Shown here one piece after another: positions 1 through 8,295 of a stretch of DNA of 64,000 nt. The position numbers were made by a program, and so were the translations under genes. The notes under the pieces were generated by a model. It saw only the letters and a list, made by a program, of their open reading frames with translations, was not told the origin of the DNA and did not search any database. The first letter of the stretch is position 1; every line of letters begins with the position of its first letter. Source of the DNA: Novosphingobium guangzhouense (GTDB lineage: Bacteria; Pseudomonadota; Alphaproteobacteria; Sphingomonadales; Sphingomonadaceae); the NCBI RefSeq assembly GCF_002896965.1, contig NZ_LYMM01000031.1, positions 1 through 64,000 on the forward strand, written 5' to 3'.

Positions 1-352
1 GGTGGAGCGCGGCGAAGTGCTGGCGCGCGGCGATTTCGAGACGCAGCGCGTGCCCGTCGCCATCGCGCGCGGGGCGCTGTCTGCGGCCGATGCGGCGGGG
101 CAGGAAGCCACCCGCCGGATCACCGCAGGCTCAGCCGTGCGCGCCACGGACGTCGCCGCGCCGCGCCTTGTGCGGCGCGGGGAAAACGTGACGATCGCCC
201 TTGTTTCCGGAGCCTTGCGCATCACCTCGCCCGGCCGCGCGCTGGCCGACGCGGGGCGCGGAGAGCCGGTGCGCGTCCTCAACCTTGCCACCAACCGCAC
301 GCTCGAAGGCACCGCCGCCGCAACCGGCGAAGTGCGCATCGCGCTGCCGTAA
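1..352 (+). CDS. flgA: Flagellar P-ring assembly chaperone FlgA, C-terminal part
   Basis: This is the 3' end of flgA; the gene starts outside the window, so the GTG at position 2 should not be taken as the start. The visible 116 residues match the SAF-like C-terminal domain of FlgA, including a region reading VRATDVAAPRLVRRGENV and a closing beta-rich segment. FlgA is a periplasmic chaperone that helps FlgI assemble into the flagellar P ring. The next gene, flgH, begins 9 bases after the stop, which fits the usual flgA-flgH neighbourhood. Family assignment rests on motif likeness and on this context. Confidence 0.8.
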   Translation, partial: VERGEVLARGDFETQRVPVAIARGALSAADAAGQEATRRITAGSAVRATDVAAPRLVRRGENVTIALVSGALRITSPGRALADAGRGEPVRVLNLATNRTLEGTAAATGEVRIALP

Positions 353-361
353 GGAAGCCTC

Positions 362-1138
362 ATGAACCCGCGTTTCGCCACCCTTGCCTGCGCCCTCCTG
401 TCCGTCAGCATGCTGGCAGGCTGCGGCTCTGTCGGCCGTCTCAAGAACGTCGGAAAGGCGCCGAAGATGAGCGATCCGGGCGCCCCCGTGGCGCCGCGCG
501 TGGAGCCTTCGCTGGGCAACCACGCCAGCGCCGATCGCGCGCCGGACGGCGGCGATCCCAAGGTGGCGGACGCGGATCGCGGCGCGTCGCTCTTCCGTAC
601 CGGCGGCGGCGCGTTCTTCCGCGATCAGCGCGCATCGCGGGTGGGCGATATCGTCACCATCCGCATCAACATCGCCGACAACGCGCAAGTCGCCAATGCC
701 ACCACGCGCACCCGCGATGGCAGCGAAGCAGGCGGAATTGCGGCACTTCTGGGGCTTGAAAGCCAGATCGGCAAAGTGCTTCCCGGCAATCCCGATCCCG
801 GCAACCTGGTCAGCACCAATTCCAAGTCCAGCGCGGTCGGCGTGGGCAATACCGCCCGGTCAGAGCAGATCAACATGACGATCGCGGCCACCGTGGTCGG
901 CGTGCTGCCCAACGGCAACCTTGCCATTCGCGGCAAACAGGAAGTGCGCGTCAACTTCGAACTGCGCGAACTGGTGGTTTCCGGCGTGATCCGGCCCGAG
1001 GACATCGCCCGAGACAACTCCATCCGCCACAGCCAGATCGCCGAAGCGCGCATCAGCTACGGCGGTCGCGGCCAGCTGACCGACGCGCAGCAGGCCCGCT
1101 GGGGCCAGCAGATCTACGACGCCCTGTTCCCGTTCTGA
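362..1138 (+). CDS. flgH: Flagellar L-ring lipoprotein FlgH
   Basis: FlgH forms the outer-membrane L ring of the flagellar basal body. The 258-residue product begins with a lipoprotein signal: a hydrophobic stretch ending in LAGC (residues 19-22), so Cys22 should be lipidated. A Pro/Ala-rich linker follows. The conserved FlgH core runs from about residue 75 (SLFRTGGGAFFRDQRASRVGD) to the end, with the typical GDIVTI, NMTIAATVVGVLPNGNL and GKQEVRVNFE segments. An upstream AAGGA lies at 352-356, before the ATG. The gene is probably co-transcribed with flgA. Length is close to the family norm. Confidence 0.93.
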   Translation: MNPRFATLACALLSVSMLAGCGSVGRLKNVGKAPKMSDPGAPVAPRVEPSLGNHASADRAPDGGDPKVADADRGASLFRTGGGAFFRDQRASRVGDIVTIRINIADNAQVANATTRTRDGSEAGGIAALLGLESQIGKVLPGNPDPGNLVSTNSKSSAVGVGNTARSEQINMTIAATVVGVLPNGNLAIRGKQEVRVNFELRELVVSGVIRPEDIARDNSIRHSQIAEARISYGGRGQLTDAQQARWGQQIYDALFPF

Positions 1139-1150
1139 GCGTACACAGGC

Positions 1151-1189
1151 GGCACCTAACGGCACCTAGAGGGCACCTAGATGCACCCA
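1151..1189. repeat. Four-unit array of a 10-11 bp GGCACCYA repeat
   Basis: GGCACCTA occurs at 1151-1158, 1161-1168 and 1172-1179, followed by a degenerate copy (TGCACCCA) at 1182-1189. Spacings are 10, 11 and 10 bp, about one helical turn, so the units face the same side of the DNA. The array begins 13 bases after the flgH stop. A matching array lies at 59899-59938 just after another stop codon. Function is unknown. Confidence 0.75.
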
Positions 1190-1405
1190 AGCGGCCTCTT
1201 CGGCTGCCAAATGCTGTGACAGGCCCTGCCTGAGCGGGATGCGATCATGGGCTGTGTCTGCGCATTCTTTCCGGCGGTAAATTTTATAGTTTTTCCACAG
1301 GCCGCAACCGTCCTTTAACGACTCCTCCTAGAATAAAACCGCACCCGTATCTTTCGGGATCGCAAGAGGCCGCAGAATCGGCCGGTAACCTAGAAGGGAA
1401 TAGAA
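1190..1405 (+). promoter_or_regulatory. Flagellin upstream region
   Basis: This stretch between the GGCACCYA array and the flagellin ATG contains the only AT-rich segment nearby (1271-1294, with TTTTATAG and a T run) and a second AT-rich patch at 1328-1338. It should hold the flagellin promoter, but I see no clear sigma-54 (TGGC-N-TTGC) or sigma-28 consensus, so no promoter boxes are assigned. The ribosome binding site is GAAGGGA at about 1393-1399, suitably placed before the ATG at 1406. Confidence 0.4.
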
Positions 1406-2344
1406 ATGGCGTTTTCGGTTAACACCAACAGCGGCGCGATGGCAGCTCTCCAGAGCCTCAACGCGACCAACAAGTCGATGGAAACCACTCAGAGCCGTAT
1501 CACCACGGGTCTGAATGTTGCATCGACCAAGGACGACTCGGCGAAGTACACGGTCGCCCAGACGCTCCGCGGTGATCTTGGCAAGCTGGGCGCGGTTACA
1601 TCCTCGCTCAACAACGCCAAGTCCGTCACGGACGTTGCCGTCGCCGGTGCGGAGCAGGTCTCCGACCTCGTCAACCAGATGAAGTCGAAGGCCCTCGAAG
1701 CATCGGACGCGGGTCTTGATGACAAGAGCCGCGAAGCGATCTCCAACGATCTGCTGACCCTCAAGAAGCAGATCAACACGGTGATCTCGGGTTCGACCTT
1801 CAACGGTACGAACCTGCTCGAAGGCACGGCTGCAGTCGAAGCCGACCCCGATGCAGAGCCGCCGGTGGAAGCGGCTGACGCAACCGGCGGCAAGCTCAGC
1901 GCCCTTCAGTCGCTGGCCGGCGACAAGCTCTCGGTCAACAACCAGGGTCTGAGCGAAGCTGCTGCAAAGGCGTTCGGTGGATCGGGCGAAGACGACCTGA
2001 TCAAGAACATCGGGAAGGAGAGCAAGGAAGACGCCGACGATGCGACCAAGGACACTGGTTCGTTCGCGGCTGACAACCTCACCACGGCGTTGAACACGTT
2101 CTTCGACACGGTGAAGGCCAGCCTTTCCGACCTGGGCGCAAGCTCGCGTCAGATCGAAGGCCAGCTCAGCTTCAACAGCAACCTGAGCGACGTGATCACG
2201 ACCGGTATCGGCAACCTTGTCGATGCCGATCTCGCCAAGGAATCGGCGAACCTTCAGGCTCTTCAGGTCCAGCAGCAGCTGGGCGTGCAGGCCCTGTCGA
2301 TCGCCAACCAGTCCCCGCAGACGCTCCTGTCGCTCTTCCAGTAA
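1406..2344 (+). CDS. Flagellin
   Basis: Structural subunit of the flagellar filament. The 312-residue product has the conserved N-terminal coiled-coil (AFSVNTNSGAMAALQSLN, then TTGLNVASTKDDSAKYTVAQ) and C-terminal coiled-coil ending QALSIANQSPQTLLSLFQ, which form the D0/D1 core. The central region (about 145-225) is short and unusually acidic, with an EADPDAEPP stretch and a GEDD...KESKEDADD stretch; this part would be exposed on the filament surface. A strong Shine-Dalgarno sequence precedes the ATG, and a Rho-independent terminator follows at 2387-2427, so it is probably a single-gene transcript. The exact paralog name (fliC, fljB or flaA type) cannot be fixed. Confidence 0.95.
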   Translation: MAFSVNTNSGAMAALQSLNATNKSMETTQSRITTGLNVASTKDDSAKYTVAQTLRGDLGKLGAVTSSLNNAKSVTDVAVAGAEQVSDLVNQMKSKALEASDAGLDDKSREAISNDLLTLKKQINTVISGSTFNGTNLLEGTAAVEADPDAEPPVEAADATGGKLSALQSLAGDKLSVNNQGLSEAAAKAFGGSGEDDLIKNIGKESKEDADDATKDTGSFAADNLTTALNTFFDTVKASLSDLGASSRQIEGQLSFNSNLSDVITTGIGNLVDADLAKESANLQALQVQQQLGVQALSIANQSPQTLLSLFQ

Positions 2345-2386
2345 GAGTATCAGGCACCTTCCGGCTTGCCGGGGGGGACATTTCGG

Positions 2387-2427
2387 AAAAGGCCGGGACG
2401 GTTCACCGCTCCCGGCCTTTTCTTTTT
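2387..2427 (+). terminator. Rho-independent terminator of the flagellin gene
   Basis: An inverted repeat pairs AAAAGGCCGGGA (2387-2398) with TCCCGGCCTTTT (2410-2421) around an 11-base loop and is followed by a T-rich tract. It lies 43 bases after the flagellin stop. Confidence 0.9.
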
Positions 2428-2456
2428 GATTCTAAGGGACGTTTTCTCGGTCACCC

Positions 2457-4181
2457 GTGAAAATTCCGGGTTTCCCCCTAACCCATATGCCGCCACACAA
2501 TGGCATGATGACCGGACGGGTACTTCCCTTTTCCAAGCCCCTCCCCCTGCACCGTCTGGCCCTGCGCGCCAGCGACCTGCCGCTGCTGGCGCTCTACGGC
2601 CTTGCCTTCGCGCTGCTGCACTGGGCGTCGCACCCGTGGAGCGGGCTTGGCTTCTTCTCGCTGTGGTATCCGGCCGCGGGCCTGCGCTTTGCCGTACTGT
2701 GGCGCCGGGGGACGCGGCTGACGCCCTGGCTGATCCTGACCGAAGTGCTGACCGACGGCATCGTCGGCACGATACCGCTTACCGGGGTGGCGGCAGTGCA
2801 GGGCATCACCGGCGCCATGCGTCCCGGCCTCACCTGCGGCATCGCGATCGCCGTCGCGCGCCGCCTGTCGCGCGGAAAGTCCGAAGCGCTGGCCCTGCCG
2901 CCGATGATCCTGGGCATCGCTGCGGTGCTGGCGCCCCTGCTCAACGCGGCGATGGTGCTGCCCTTCGCGATGTTCCTGCCCGATGCCGGGCGCTATCAGC
3001 TTGGCGTCGCCACGATCATATCGCTGATCGGGCTGACGGTGGGCGACCTGCTGGGCATCCTCGTTCTGGCACCTGCGCTGCTGTGGCTGGCCGCTCTGAT
3101 CGAGGCCGACGTGCGCCTGCCCGCAATAACGCCGGAAAGACGCCGCCGCCTTGCCGCCGCCTTGCTGGAACATACCATTGTCCTCACGCTCAGCCTGGTT
3201 CTCACCATGCTGATGCTGCGGGCGGGCGTCGGTGTGCGCCCTGCCCCCGGCCTGCTGGCGGGCGCGTGGATCGGCCTGCGCCATGGGCGCGTCGCCGCCT
3301 GGGTCGCCATTCTGGTGCAGGTGGCAGCGTTCCTGCCGTTTTCCGCCGTGGAACTTGATGACGGAGAACGGCTGACACTGCACTTGTGGATCACCGGGAT
3401 CGTGCTGGTCACTTGGCTTGCGGGCAGCTTCAGCGATGCCCAGAAGGCCGCGCGCGAAGTGCTGGAACGGCGCAACCGCCTGCTGTTCCAGGCCGAACGG
3501 CTCAAGACCCTGCGGGCCATGTCGGTGGCGGTGATCCATGAGATCAGCCAGCCCCTTTCCACCCTGGCGATAGAGGCCCGGCATTTGCGCGATGCCACCG
3601 CCGGGCTTGATCCCGATATCGCCGACAGCGCCGCGCTGGTCGATCGCAAGGCGCAGGCACTGTCCGAACTGGTGCGCCGCCTGCGCCGCTTCGGCGGGCG
3701 TGACGTGGACGAGCCTGCGGCGCTGCCGGTCATGACCCTGCTGCAGACCGCGCGACAGATCGTTGCCCCCGAACTGAACGCGACGCTGGGCACACTGTTC
3801 ATCGCGCCCGTCCCGCCCGATCTGGTCGTGCAAGTGCAGGAGATCGAACTGACGCAGGCGCTGGTCAACCTGCTGCGCAACGCCATCGCCGCCAGCCCCG
3901 GCCGCACCGTTTCGATCATCACGCGCAAGGATGGGGAGGACGTGCGGATCGCGGTGTCGAACCCGCTCGACCGGCCGGAGCCCTCCGGTCCCGATACATA
4001 CGCCGGCATGGGGGTTGGGCTGGTGATCGCCCGCACGATCGTGGAGGCGCACGGCGGCACGCTGGCACGCGGCGATGCGGACGGATCGGCGCGCTTCGTG
4101 CTCTCGCTGCCGCTTGTGCCCGCATCCCCCCTGCCCGCCGACCTGCTTCCCCCCGATCTTCTATCCGGAGCCCGCGCATGA
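2457..4181 (+). CDS. MASE1-type membrane sensor histidine kinase
   Basis: Sensor kinase of a two-component system, 574 residues from this GTG. In-frame ATGs at 2487, 2505 and 2508 are alternative starts, and no Shine-Dalgarno sequence decides between them. The N-terminal 320 residues hold about eight hydrophobic segments with the pattern of a MASE1 integral membrane domain (FFSLWYPAAGLRFAVLWRRG). The dimerisation/phosphoacceptor helix contains AVIHEISQPLSTL near residue 360. The ATPase domain has an N box (NLLRNAIAASP) and a clear G box (GMGVGLVIARTIVEAHGG). Between them the usual D-G-G box is replaced by VSNPLDRPEPSG, an atypical form. The stop overlaps the response regulator start (ATGA), so the two are translationally coupled. 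Confidence 0.85.
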   Translation: MKIPGFPLTHMPPHNGMMTGRVLPFSKPLPLHRLALRASDLPLLALYGLAFALLHWASHPWSGLGFFSLWYPAAGLRFAVLWRRGTRLTPWLILTEVLTDGIVGTIPLTGVAAVQGITGAMRPGLTCGIAIAVARRLSRGKSEALALPPMILGIAAVLAPLLNAAMVLPFAMFLPDAGRYQLGVATIISLIGLTVGDLLGILVLAPALLWLAALIEADVRLPAITPERRRRLAAALLEHTIVLTLSLVLTMLMLRAGVGVRPAPGLLAGAWIGLRHGRVAAWVAILVQVAAFLPFSAVELDDGERLTLHLWITGIVLVTWLAGSFSDAQKAAREVLERRNRLLFQAERLKTLRAMSVAVIHEISQPLSTLAIEARHLRDATAGLDPDIADSAALVDRKAQALSELVRRLRRFGGRDVDEPAALPVMTLLQTARQIVAPELNATLGTLFIAPVPPDLVVQVQEIELTQALVNLLRNAIAASPGRTVSIITRKDGEDVRIAVSNPLDRPEPSGPDTYAGMGVGLVIARTIVEAHGGTLARGDADGSARFVLSLPLVPASPLPADLLPPDLLSGARA

Positions 4182-4774
4182 CCATGCCGCCCCTCTTGCG
4201 CGTCGCGGTCCTTGACGATGATGATGATCTGGCCGCTACCGTCGCGCGGCTGCTGTCGCGCAACGCCCTGCCCGCCAGCGCCTTCAGCGTGCCGCACAGC
4301 CTGCTGGATGCCTTGCCTTCGGGCGATTTCGGCTGTGTGGTCAGCGACATCCAGATGGGCGAGGTGGACGGCTTCACTTTCGCAGAGACGCTGCGCGCGG
4401 CCGACCCTTGCGTGGCGCTGGTGTTCATGACCGCCTGGCCCACCACGACCCATGCGGTGGACGCGGTGCGGCGATATGGCGGGCTGGACTATCTGGAAAA
4501 GCCGATCGACGAGGCGCGGCTGATCGCCGCCGTGCGCGAAGGACTGGACTGGTCAGGCCGCGAACGGCGCATCGCCGCGATCACGCAAAGCTTCACGCGC
4601 CGCGAGCGTGAAGTCTTCGACCTGCTGGTGCGCGGACATTCGAACAAGGAAATCGCCGAGCGCCTGTCGATCTCGGCTCGCACGGTCGAAGACCACCGCG
4701 CCGCCATCGTCACCAAGACCCGCGCCAACGGCCTGTCCCAGCTGATCGCATTGAGCCGGGGCGAAGAGGTGTAA
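4178..4774 (+). CDS. FixJ/LuxR-type response regulator
   Basis: DNA-binding response regulator of 198 residues, the partner of the overlapping upstream kinase. The receiver domain has the acidic pocket (VLDDDDD, residues 11-17), the phosphoacceptor Asp57 (VVSDIQMGEVDG), the conserved Thr in FMTAWPT and Lys in LEKPID. The C-terminal helix-turn-helix is of the LuxR/GerE type (TRREREVFDLLVRGHSNKEIAERLSIS, split as residues 140-166, then ARTVEDH). This architecture is typical of FixJ-family transcription activators. Target genes are unknown; the flagellin gene immediately upstream is only a positional candidate. Confidence 0.92.
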   Translation: MTMPPLLRVAVLDDDDDLAATVARLLSRNALPASAFSVPHSLLDALPSGDFGCVVSDIQMGEVDGFTFAETLRAADPCVALVFMTAWPTTTHAVDAVRRYGGLDYLEKPIDEARLIAAVREGLDWSGRERRIAAITQSFTRREREVFDLLVRGHSNKEIAERLSISARTVEDHRAAIVTKTRANGLSQLIALSRGEEV

Positions 4775-4780
4775 TGCAAG

Positions 4781-4813
4781 AGCCCCTCCCCGAGCGCGTC
4801 TCGGGAAGGGGCT
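4781..4813. terminator. Bidirectional terminator between convergent genes
   Basis: A near-perfect inverted repeat (AGCCCCTCCCCGAG at 4781-4794 against CTCGGGAAGGGGCT at 4800-4813) sits between the response regulator stop and the convergent nucleoside hydrolase stop. There is no strong T run on either side, so termination strength is uncertain. Confidence 0.65.
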
Positions 4814-4820
4814 GGAAGGC

Positions 4821-5939
4821 TTACTTCGCCGCTACGGACTTGACGATGATCTCGTCCAGCTTGCGCGGGTCGATCGACAGCACCACGCGCGCCTTCTGTT
4901 CGCCAAGGCCGGGCTGGTAATGTTCGCGCCAGCTGAGCGTGTCACCATAAGTCGCGCCGAACGCCGCGTCATAATCGACATAGAGGTCTTCCGCCTCGGT
5001 GACGATCGAGGGGTCGAGCAGAACGGCGGCGACGATCTCGTCCCACAGCGGGAAGCCTGCTTCGAAGCCCGCGATCGCCTTGCCCACTTCCGGCTTCGCG
5101 CCCTTGGCCGCGCGGTCCAGCAGCTTGCGGGTCAGCTGGGTGGCGGTGGAGGGATCGACCGGGATCACGGTGATCTGCTTCCACGGCGCGCGGCTGACGA
5201 TGCTGGCGGCTTCGGGATCGAGACGGATGTTGAATTCGCGGCGGGGCGAATTGGCAAACTCGCGCGCGAACTCCACGGCAGAGCGGTCATCCCGCACGCG
5301 ATGCGGGTTGAAGCTGCCGCCCATATAGATCAAGCCTTTGGCAAGGCTGGCAAATTCGGGATCAAGGCGCTGCGCCAGCGCCAGGTTGGTCATCGGACCG
5401 CCCTCGACGATGGTGATCTGGCCGGGGTACTTGTGGACCATCTCGATCATGAACACCGCGGCCGCCTGCGGGGTAACCTTCGTGCTCGGCGCGCCCCAGG
5501 GCAGGTTCGACAGGTCGTTCGGGCCGTAATAGGGCGGGGTCGACTGCTGCGTGGGTTCGACCCACTGCTTCATCCATGCGCCCTTCCACGTCAGCTTGCC
5601 GTACAGCGCTTCCCAACGCTCGGTCGCCTTCTCGGTGTTCATCAGCGGATAGACCGCGCCTTGGGCCACCGGAACGTCGGTGCGGCCCATCAGCTCAAGC
5701 CCGCGAAGCTGCATCGCCGCGCCGCGCGGGGCCCACCAGTTGCCGGTCACGCTGGTCACGCCCACCACGTCGATCTGCGGCGAATTGATGAGCATCATGT
5801 GCATCAGCGAGAAGCCCTCGTCATCGATGAGGACTTTCTGCGGGGCGCTGTCTTCAGCCTGGGCAGGCAGGGCGAAGCAGACCGCCGCCGCCGTCACCAG
5901 CGAGGAGACGAGACGGATCACGGCATTCAGGGGGGGCAT
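4821..5939 (-). CDS. Secreted nucleoside hydrolase family protein
   Basis: Member of the inosine/uridine-preferring nucleoside hydrolase fold, which splits ribonucleosides into ribose and base. It has 372 residues with a signal peptide (hydrophobic core ending ALPAQAEDS near residue 29), so it should act in the periplasm. Family blocks are clear: VEGGPMTNLALAQRLDP, LIYMGGSF, EFNIRLDPEAASIV and a C-terminal LWDEIVAAVLLDPS. The N-terminal calcium motif is odd: the usual DxDxGxDD appears as IDDEGFSLMHM, so two metal-binding aspartates seem to be missing. The catalytic-loop His is Trp (LWDEI). The upstream gene on the same strand is a TonB receptor, suggesting import and hydrolysis of a nucleoside-like compound. 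Activity may be altered or lost. Confidence 0.82.
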   Translation of the reverse strand: MPPLNAVIRLVSSLVTAAAVCFALPAQAEDSAPQKVLIDDEGFSLMHMMLINSPQIDVVGVTSVTGNWWAPRGAAMQLRGLELMGRTDVPVAQGAVYPLMNTEKATERWEALYGKLTWKGAWMKQWVEPTQQSTPPYYGPNDLSNLPWGAPSTKVTPQAAAVFMIEMVHKYPGQITIVEGGPMTNLALAQRLDPEFASLAKGLIYMGGSFNPHRVRDDRSAVEFAREFANSPRREFNIRLDPEAASIVSRAPWKQITVIPVDPSTATQLTRKLLDRAAKGAKPEVGKAIAGFEAGFPLWDEIVAAVLLDPSIVTEAEDLYVDYDAAFGATYGDTLSWREHYQPGLGEQKARVVLSIDPRKLDEIIVKSVAAK

Positions 5940-5966
5940 CGGGTATCCTTATTGGCAGACCATACG

Positions 5967-5994
5967 AAAAGGGCGCCGGTTTGACCCGGCGCCC
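5967..5994 (-). terminator. Terminator between TonB receptor and nucleoside hydrolase
   Basis: On the minus strand a GC-rich hairpin (arms at 5971-5979 and 5986-5994, nine perfect pairs, six-base loop) is followed by TTTT. It lies directly after the receptor stop, so expression of the nucleoside hydrolase would depend on read-through. Confidence 0.8.
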
Positions 5995-6003
5995 CTCGCT
6001 TCA

Positions 6004-8208
6004 TCAGAAGTTGAAGCGGAACTCGCCGCCGATGATGCGCGGTTCGTTCAGCATCGCCGTCAGGTTGTTGAAGTCGATCGCGCCGACGACGCGGATCTGG
6101 TTGGTGATGTTGCGGGCGAAGGCCGCAACTTCGTAACCGCGCTTGTTGTCGCGGTAGCCGATACGCGCGCCGCCTTCGAGGAACGCCTTGCCCGTGAATT
6201 CGATCGAATCGTACAGGAACAGGTTGATCTTCGAACGGTACGACCAGTCGGTGTAGGCGAAGATCTCGTTGTCGTTGCCCAGCGGCACGGCGTAGCGCAG
6301 CGTCGCGTTCGCGATCCAGCGCGGAGCCTGCGGCAGCGGGTTGCCGTCGATCGAGGCCAGCGTGGTGCCGTCCACCGTCACCAGCGGGTCAGTCACGGTG
6401 CAGCCGCCGCCGCAAGGCGCGACGTAGAGGTTCTTGTCCTTCAGCTCGGTGTGGTTGTAGCTGCCACCCAGCGTCAGCACGAGGTTCTCGATCGGGGTCG
6501 CCGAGAATTCCGCCTCGACGCCGTAGCCGACCGCCTTCTTCGCGTTCATCAGCTGCGTGACGTTCGAACCGCCGCCCACGGCGGTCAGCTGGATGTTCTT
6601 CGTGTCGAAGTAGTAGCCGTCGACCGAGAAGTTGAACAGGCCGGGCTGTTCGGTCTTGAAGCCGACTTCGTACGAAGTCGTCGTCTGCGGACGGGCCATC
6701 GTCGCCACGCCTGCGGCGGTGTCGTTCTTCAGCGCCGCGCCAAGGTAGCCCGAGGCCACGCGGGCGTAGATGCTGCTGGACGAAGAGAGCTTGAACGTCG
6801 CGCTGCCGTCCCACGACCACTTGGAGCCGTTGGTGCGGCCGATCGAGGTTGCGGCGTCCGCGTCGGTGATGTCGTCACCGGCCACCAGGATGGCACGGCG
6901 CTTGTCATGCGACCAGCGCACGCCGCCACGCAGGATCAGCGCGTCGACGGGCGTGTATTCCACCGAACCGAAGAACGCATAAGTCTCGTTGTCGAGGTGC
7001 GAAACGCTGGTGGGCGTGTAGGCGTTGTCATTGTTCCACGAACCGCTTTCGCTTTCGAGGTTCTGGTTGAAGTAGTAGGCGCCCGCCTGGAAGCTGACGT
7101 CACCGAACTTCTTCGATGCGAAGCGCAGTTCCTGGCTGAATTCCTTGGGCGTGGTGTCGCCGCCGGTCTGGACCTGGAACGGCGTGTTCAGCGGGGTGCC
7201 GCCATCGATGTCCCCGCGCGAGAAGACGCTGGCGCGCTCCCATGCGGTGATCGAGTAGAGCGAACCGGCGCCGTCGAATTCATAGCTGGCCTGGACATTG
7301 GCGCCCCAGCTTTCCAGTTCCTGCGGGTTCGAACCGTTCTGGTCGGTGTGTTCGATGTCGTAGCCGTCGACAAGGTCGTTGGTGCCCGGCTTGATCGCGT
7401 TCGCACGGAACACGCGCGCGGTGCCCTTCAGCGAACGCGCGTGGGCGTTGACGAGGATGTCGAGCGGGCCGTCCTCATACTCCAGCTGGAAGCGGCCGGC
7501 GTAGTCCTGATAGCCTTCGAACTTCTTCTCGTTGATGGTGTCGGCGTTGTCGTTCTTGACCCAGTCGTCACGGCGCTGGACGAGGCCGGCCACGCGGAAG
7601 CGCAGCTTGTCGGTCAGCGGCGCGCCCACGGCGGCTTCAAGGTTGACCGTGTTGTAGGTTGCCCACGAAGCGCTGACGTGGCCGTCCACTTCCTCGGTCG
7701 GGCGCTTGGAGGTCAGCTTGACCACGCCTGCGGGCGTGTTGCGGCCGAACAGCGTGCCCTGCGGACCCTTCAGCACTTCGACGTTCTCGAGGTCGAATGC
7801 GGGGAATGCCTTGAGCATCGGGCTTTCCAGCGCGACGTTGTCGTACACCACCGAAACCGGCTGCGCGGCGTCGGCGCTGAAGTCGGTGTTGCCAAGGCCG
7901 CGGATGTAGAAGCGCGGGAAGGTGCGGCCGAACGAGGATTCGATCTGCAGGCTCGGCACGCGGGCAGCAAGGAAGCGGATGTCCTGACCGCTGGAGTTCA
8001 GCACGTCCAGCTTTTCGCCCGAAAGCGTCGAAACCGCGACAGGCACGTCCAGCGCGCGCTCTTCGCGGCGCAGCGCGGTGACGACGATGGCGTTGTCCGT
8101 ACCGTCAGCAGCCGGCGCGGTGTCCTGCGCCATGGCAGGCGCGGCGAAGGATGCCGAGACCGCAAGAACCGAAACCGCCGTCAAACGACGCAAGCGAGCA
8201 CTATTCAC
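6004..8208 (-). CDS. TonB-dependent outer-membrane receptor
   Basis: Outer-membrane active transporter of 734 residues, energised by TonB-ExbB-ExbD. It starts with a signal peptide (SASFAAPAMAQ, cleavage near residue 28), then a TonB-box-like segment (DNAIVVTALRREE) and a plug domain with VEVLKGPQGTLFGRNTPAGVV. The rest is beta-barrel, ending in an aromatic residue (GGEFRFNF) as needed for Bam-dependent insertion. The downstream secreted nucleoside hydrolase suggests that the ligand may be nucleoside-like, but substrate cannot be read from the sequence. An inverted repeat 88 bp upstream may be its operator. Confidence 0.93.
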   Translation of the reverse strand: MNSARLRRLTAVSVLAVSASFAAPAMAQDTAPAADGTDNAIVVTALRREERALDVPVAVSTLSGEKLDVLNSSGQDIRFLAARVPSLQIESSFGRTFPRFYIRGLGNTDFSADAAQPVSVVYDNVALESPMLKAFPAFDLENVEVLKGPQGTLFGRNTPAGVVKLTSKRPTEEVDGHVSASWATYNTVNLEAAVGAPLTDKLRFRVAGLVQRRDDWVKNDNADTINEKKFEGYQDYAGRFQLEYEDGPLDILVNAHARSLKGTARVFRANAIKPGTNDLVDGYDIEHTDQNGSNPQELESWGANVQASYEFDGAGSLYSITAWERASVFSRGDIDGGTPLNTPFQVQTGGDTTPKEFSQELRFASKKFGDVSFQAGAYYFNQNLESESGSWNNDNAYTPTSVSHLDNETYAFFGSVEYTPVDALILRGGVRWSHDKRRAILVAGDDITDADAATSIGRTNGSKWSWDGSATFKLSSSSSIYARVASGYLGAALKNDTAAGVATMARPQTTTSYEVGFKTEQPGLFNFSVDGYYFDTKNIQLTAVGGGSNVTQLMNAKKAVGYGVEAEFSATPIENLVLTLGGSYNHTELKDKNLYVAPCGGGCTVTDPLVTVDGTTLASIDGNPLPQAPRWIANATLRYAVPLGNDNEIFAYTDWSYRSKINLFLYDSIEFTGKAFLEGGARIGYRDNKRGYEVAAFARNITNQIRVVGAIDFNNLTAMLNEPRIIGGEFRFNF

Positions 8209-8295
8209 AGATTACCCCCTGAGGTGGCCATGTTATGGAATGCGGGGGCCGATAGGCTGACCAGCGTTGTCATTCAACCGCAATGATCAGCACGG

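Noticed and set aside
1291..1299. DnaA-box-like TTTTCCACA
   Set aside because: A single copy 7 kb from the iterons, in the flagellin upstream region; most likely chance.
2478..4052. Minus-strand frame opposite the sensor kinase
   Set aside because: The plus-strand product has transmembrane segments and kinase boxes; the antisense product is Gln/His/Arg-rich without motifs.
5680..8286. Long plus-strand frame opposite the TonB receptor
   Set aside because: It mirrors the receptor coding sequence; third-position bias and motifs support the minus-strand gene.
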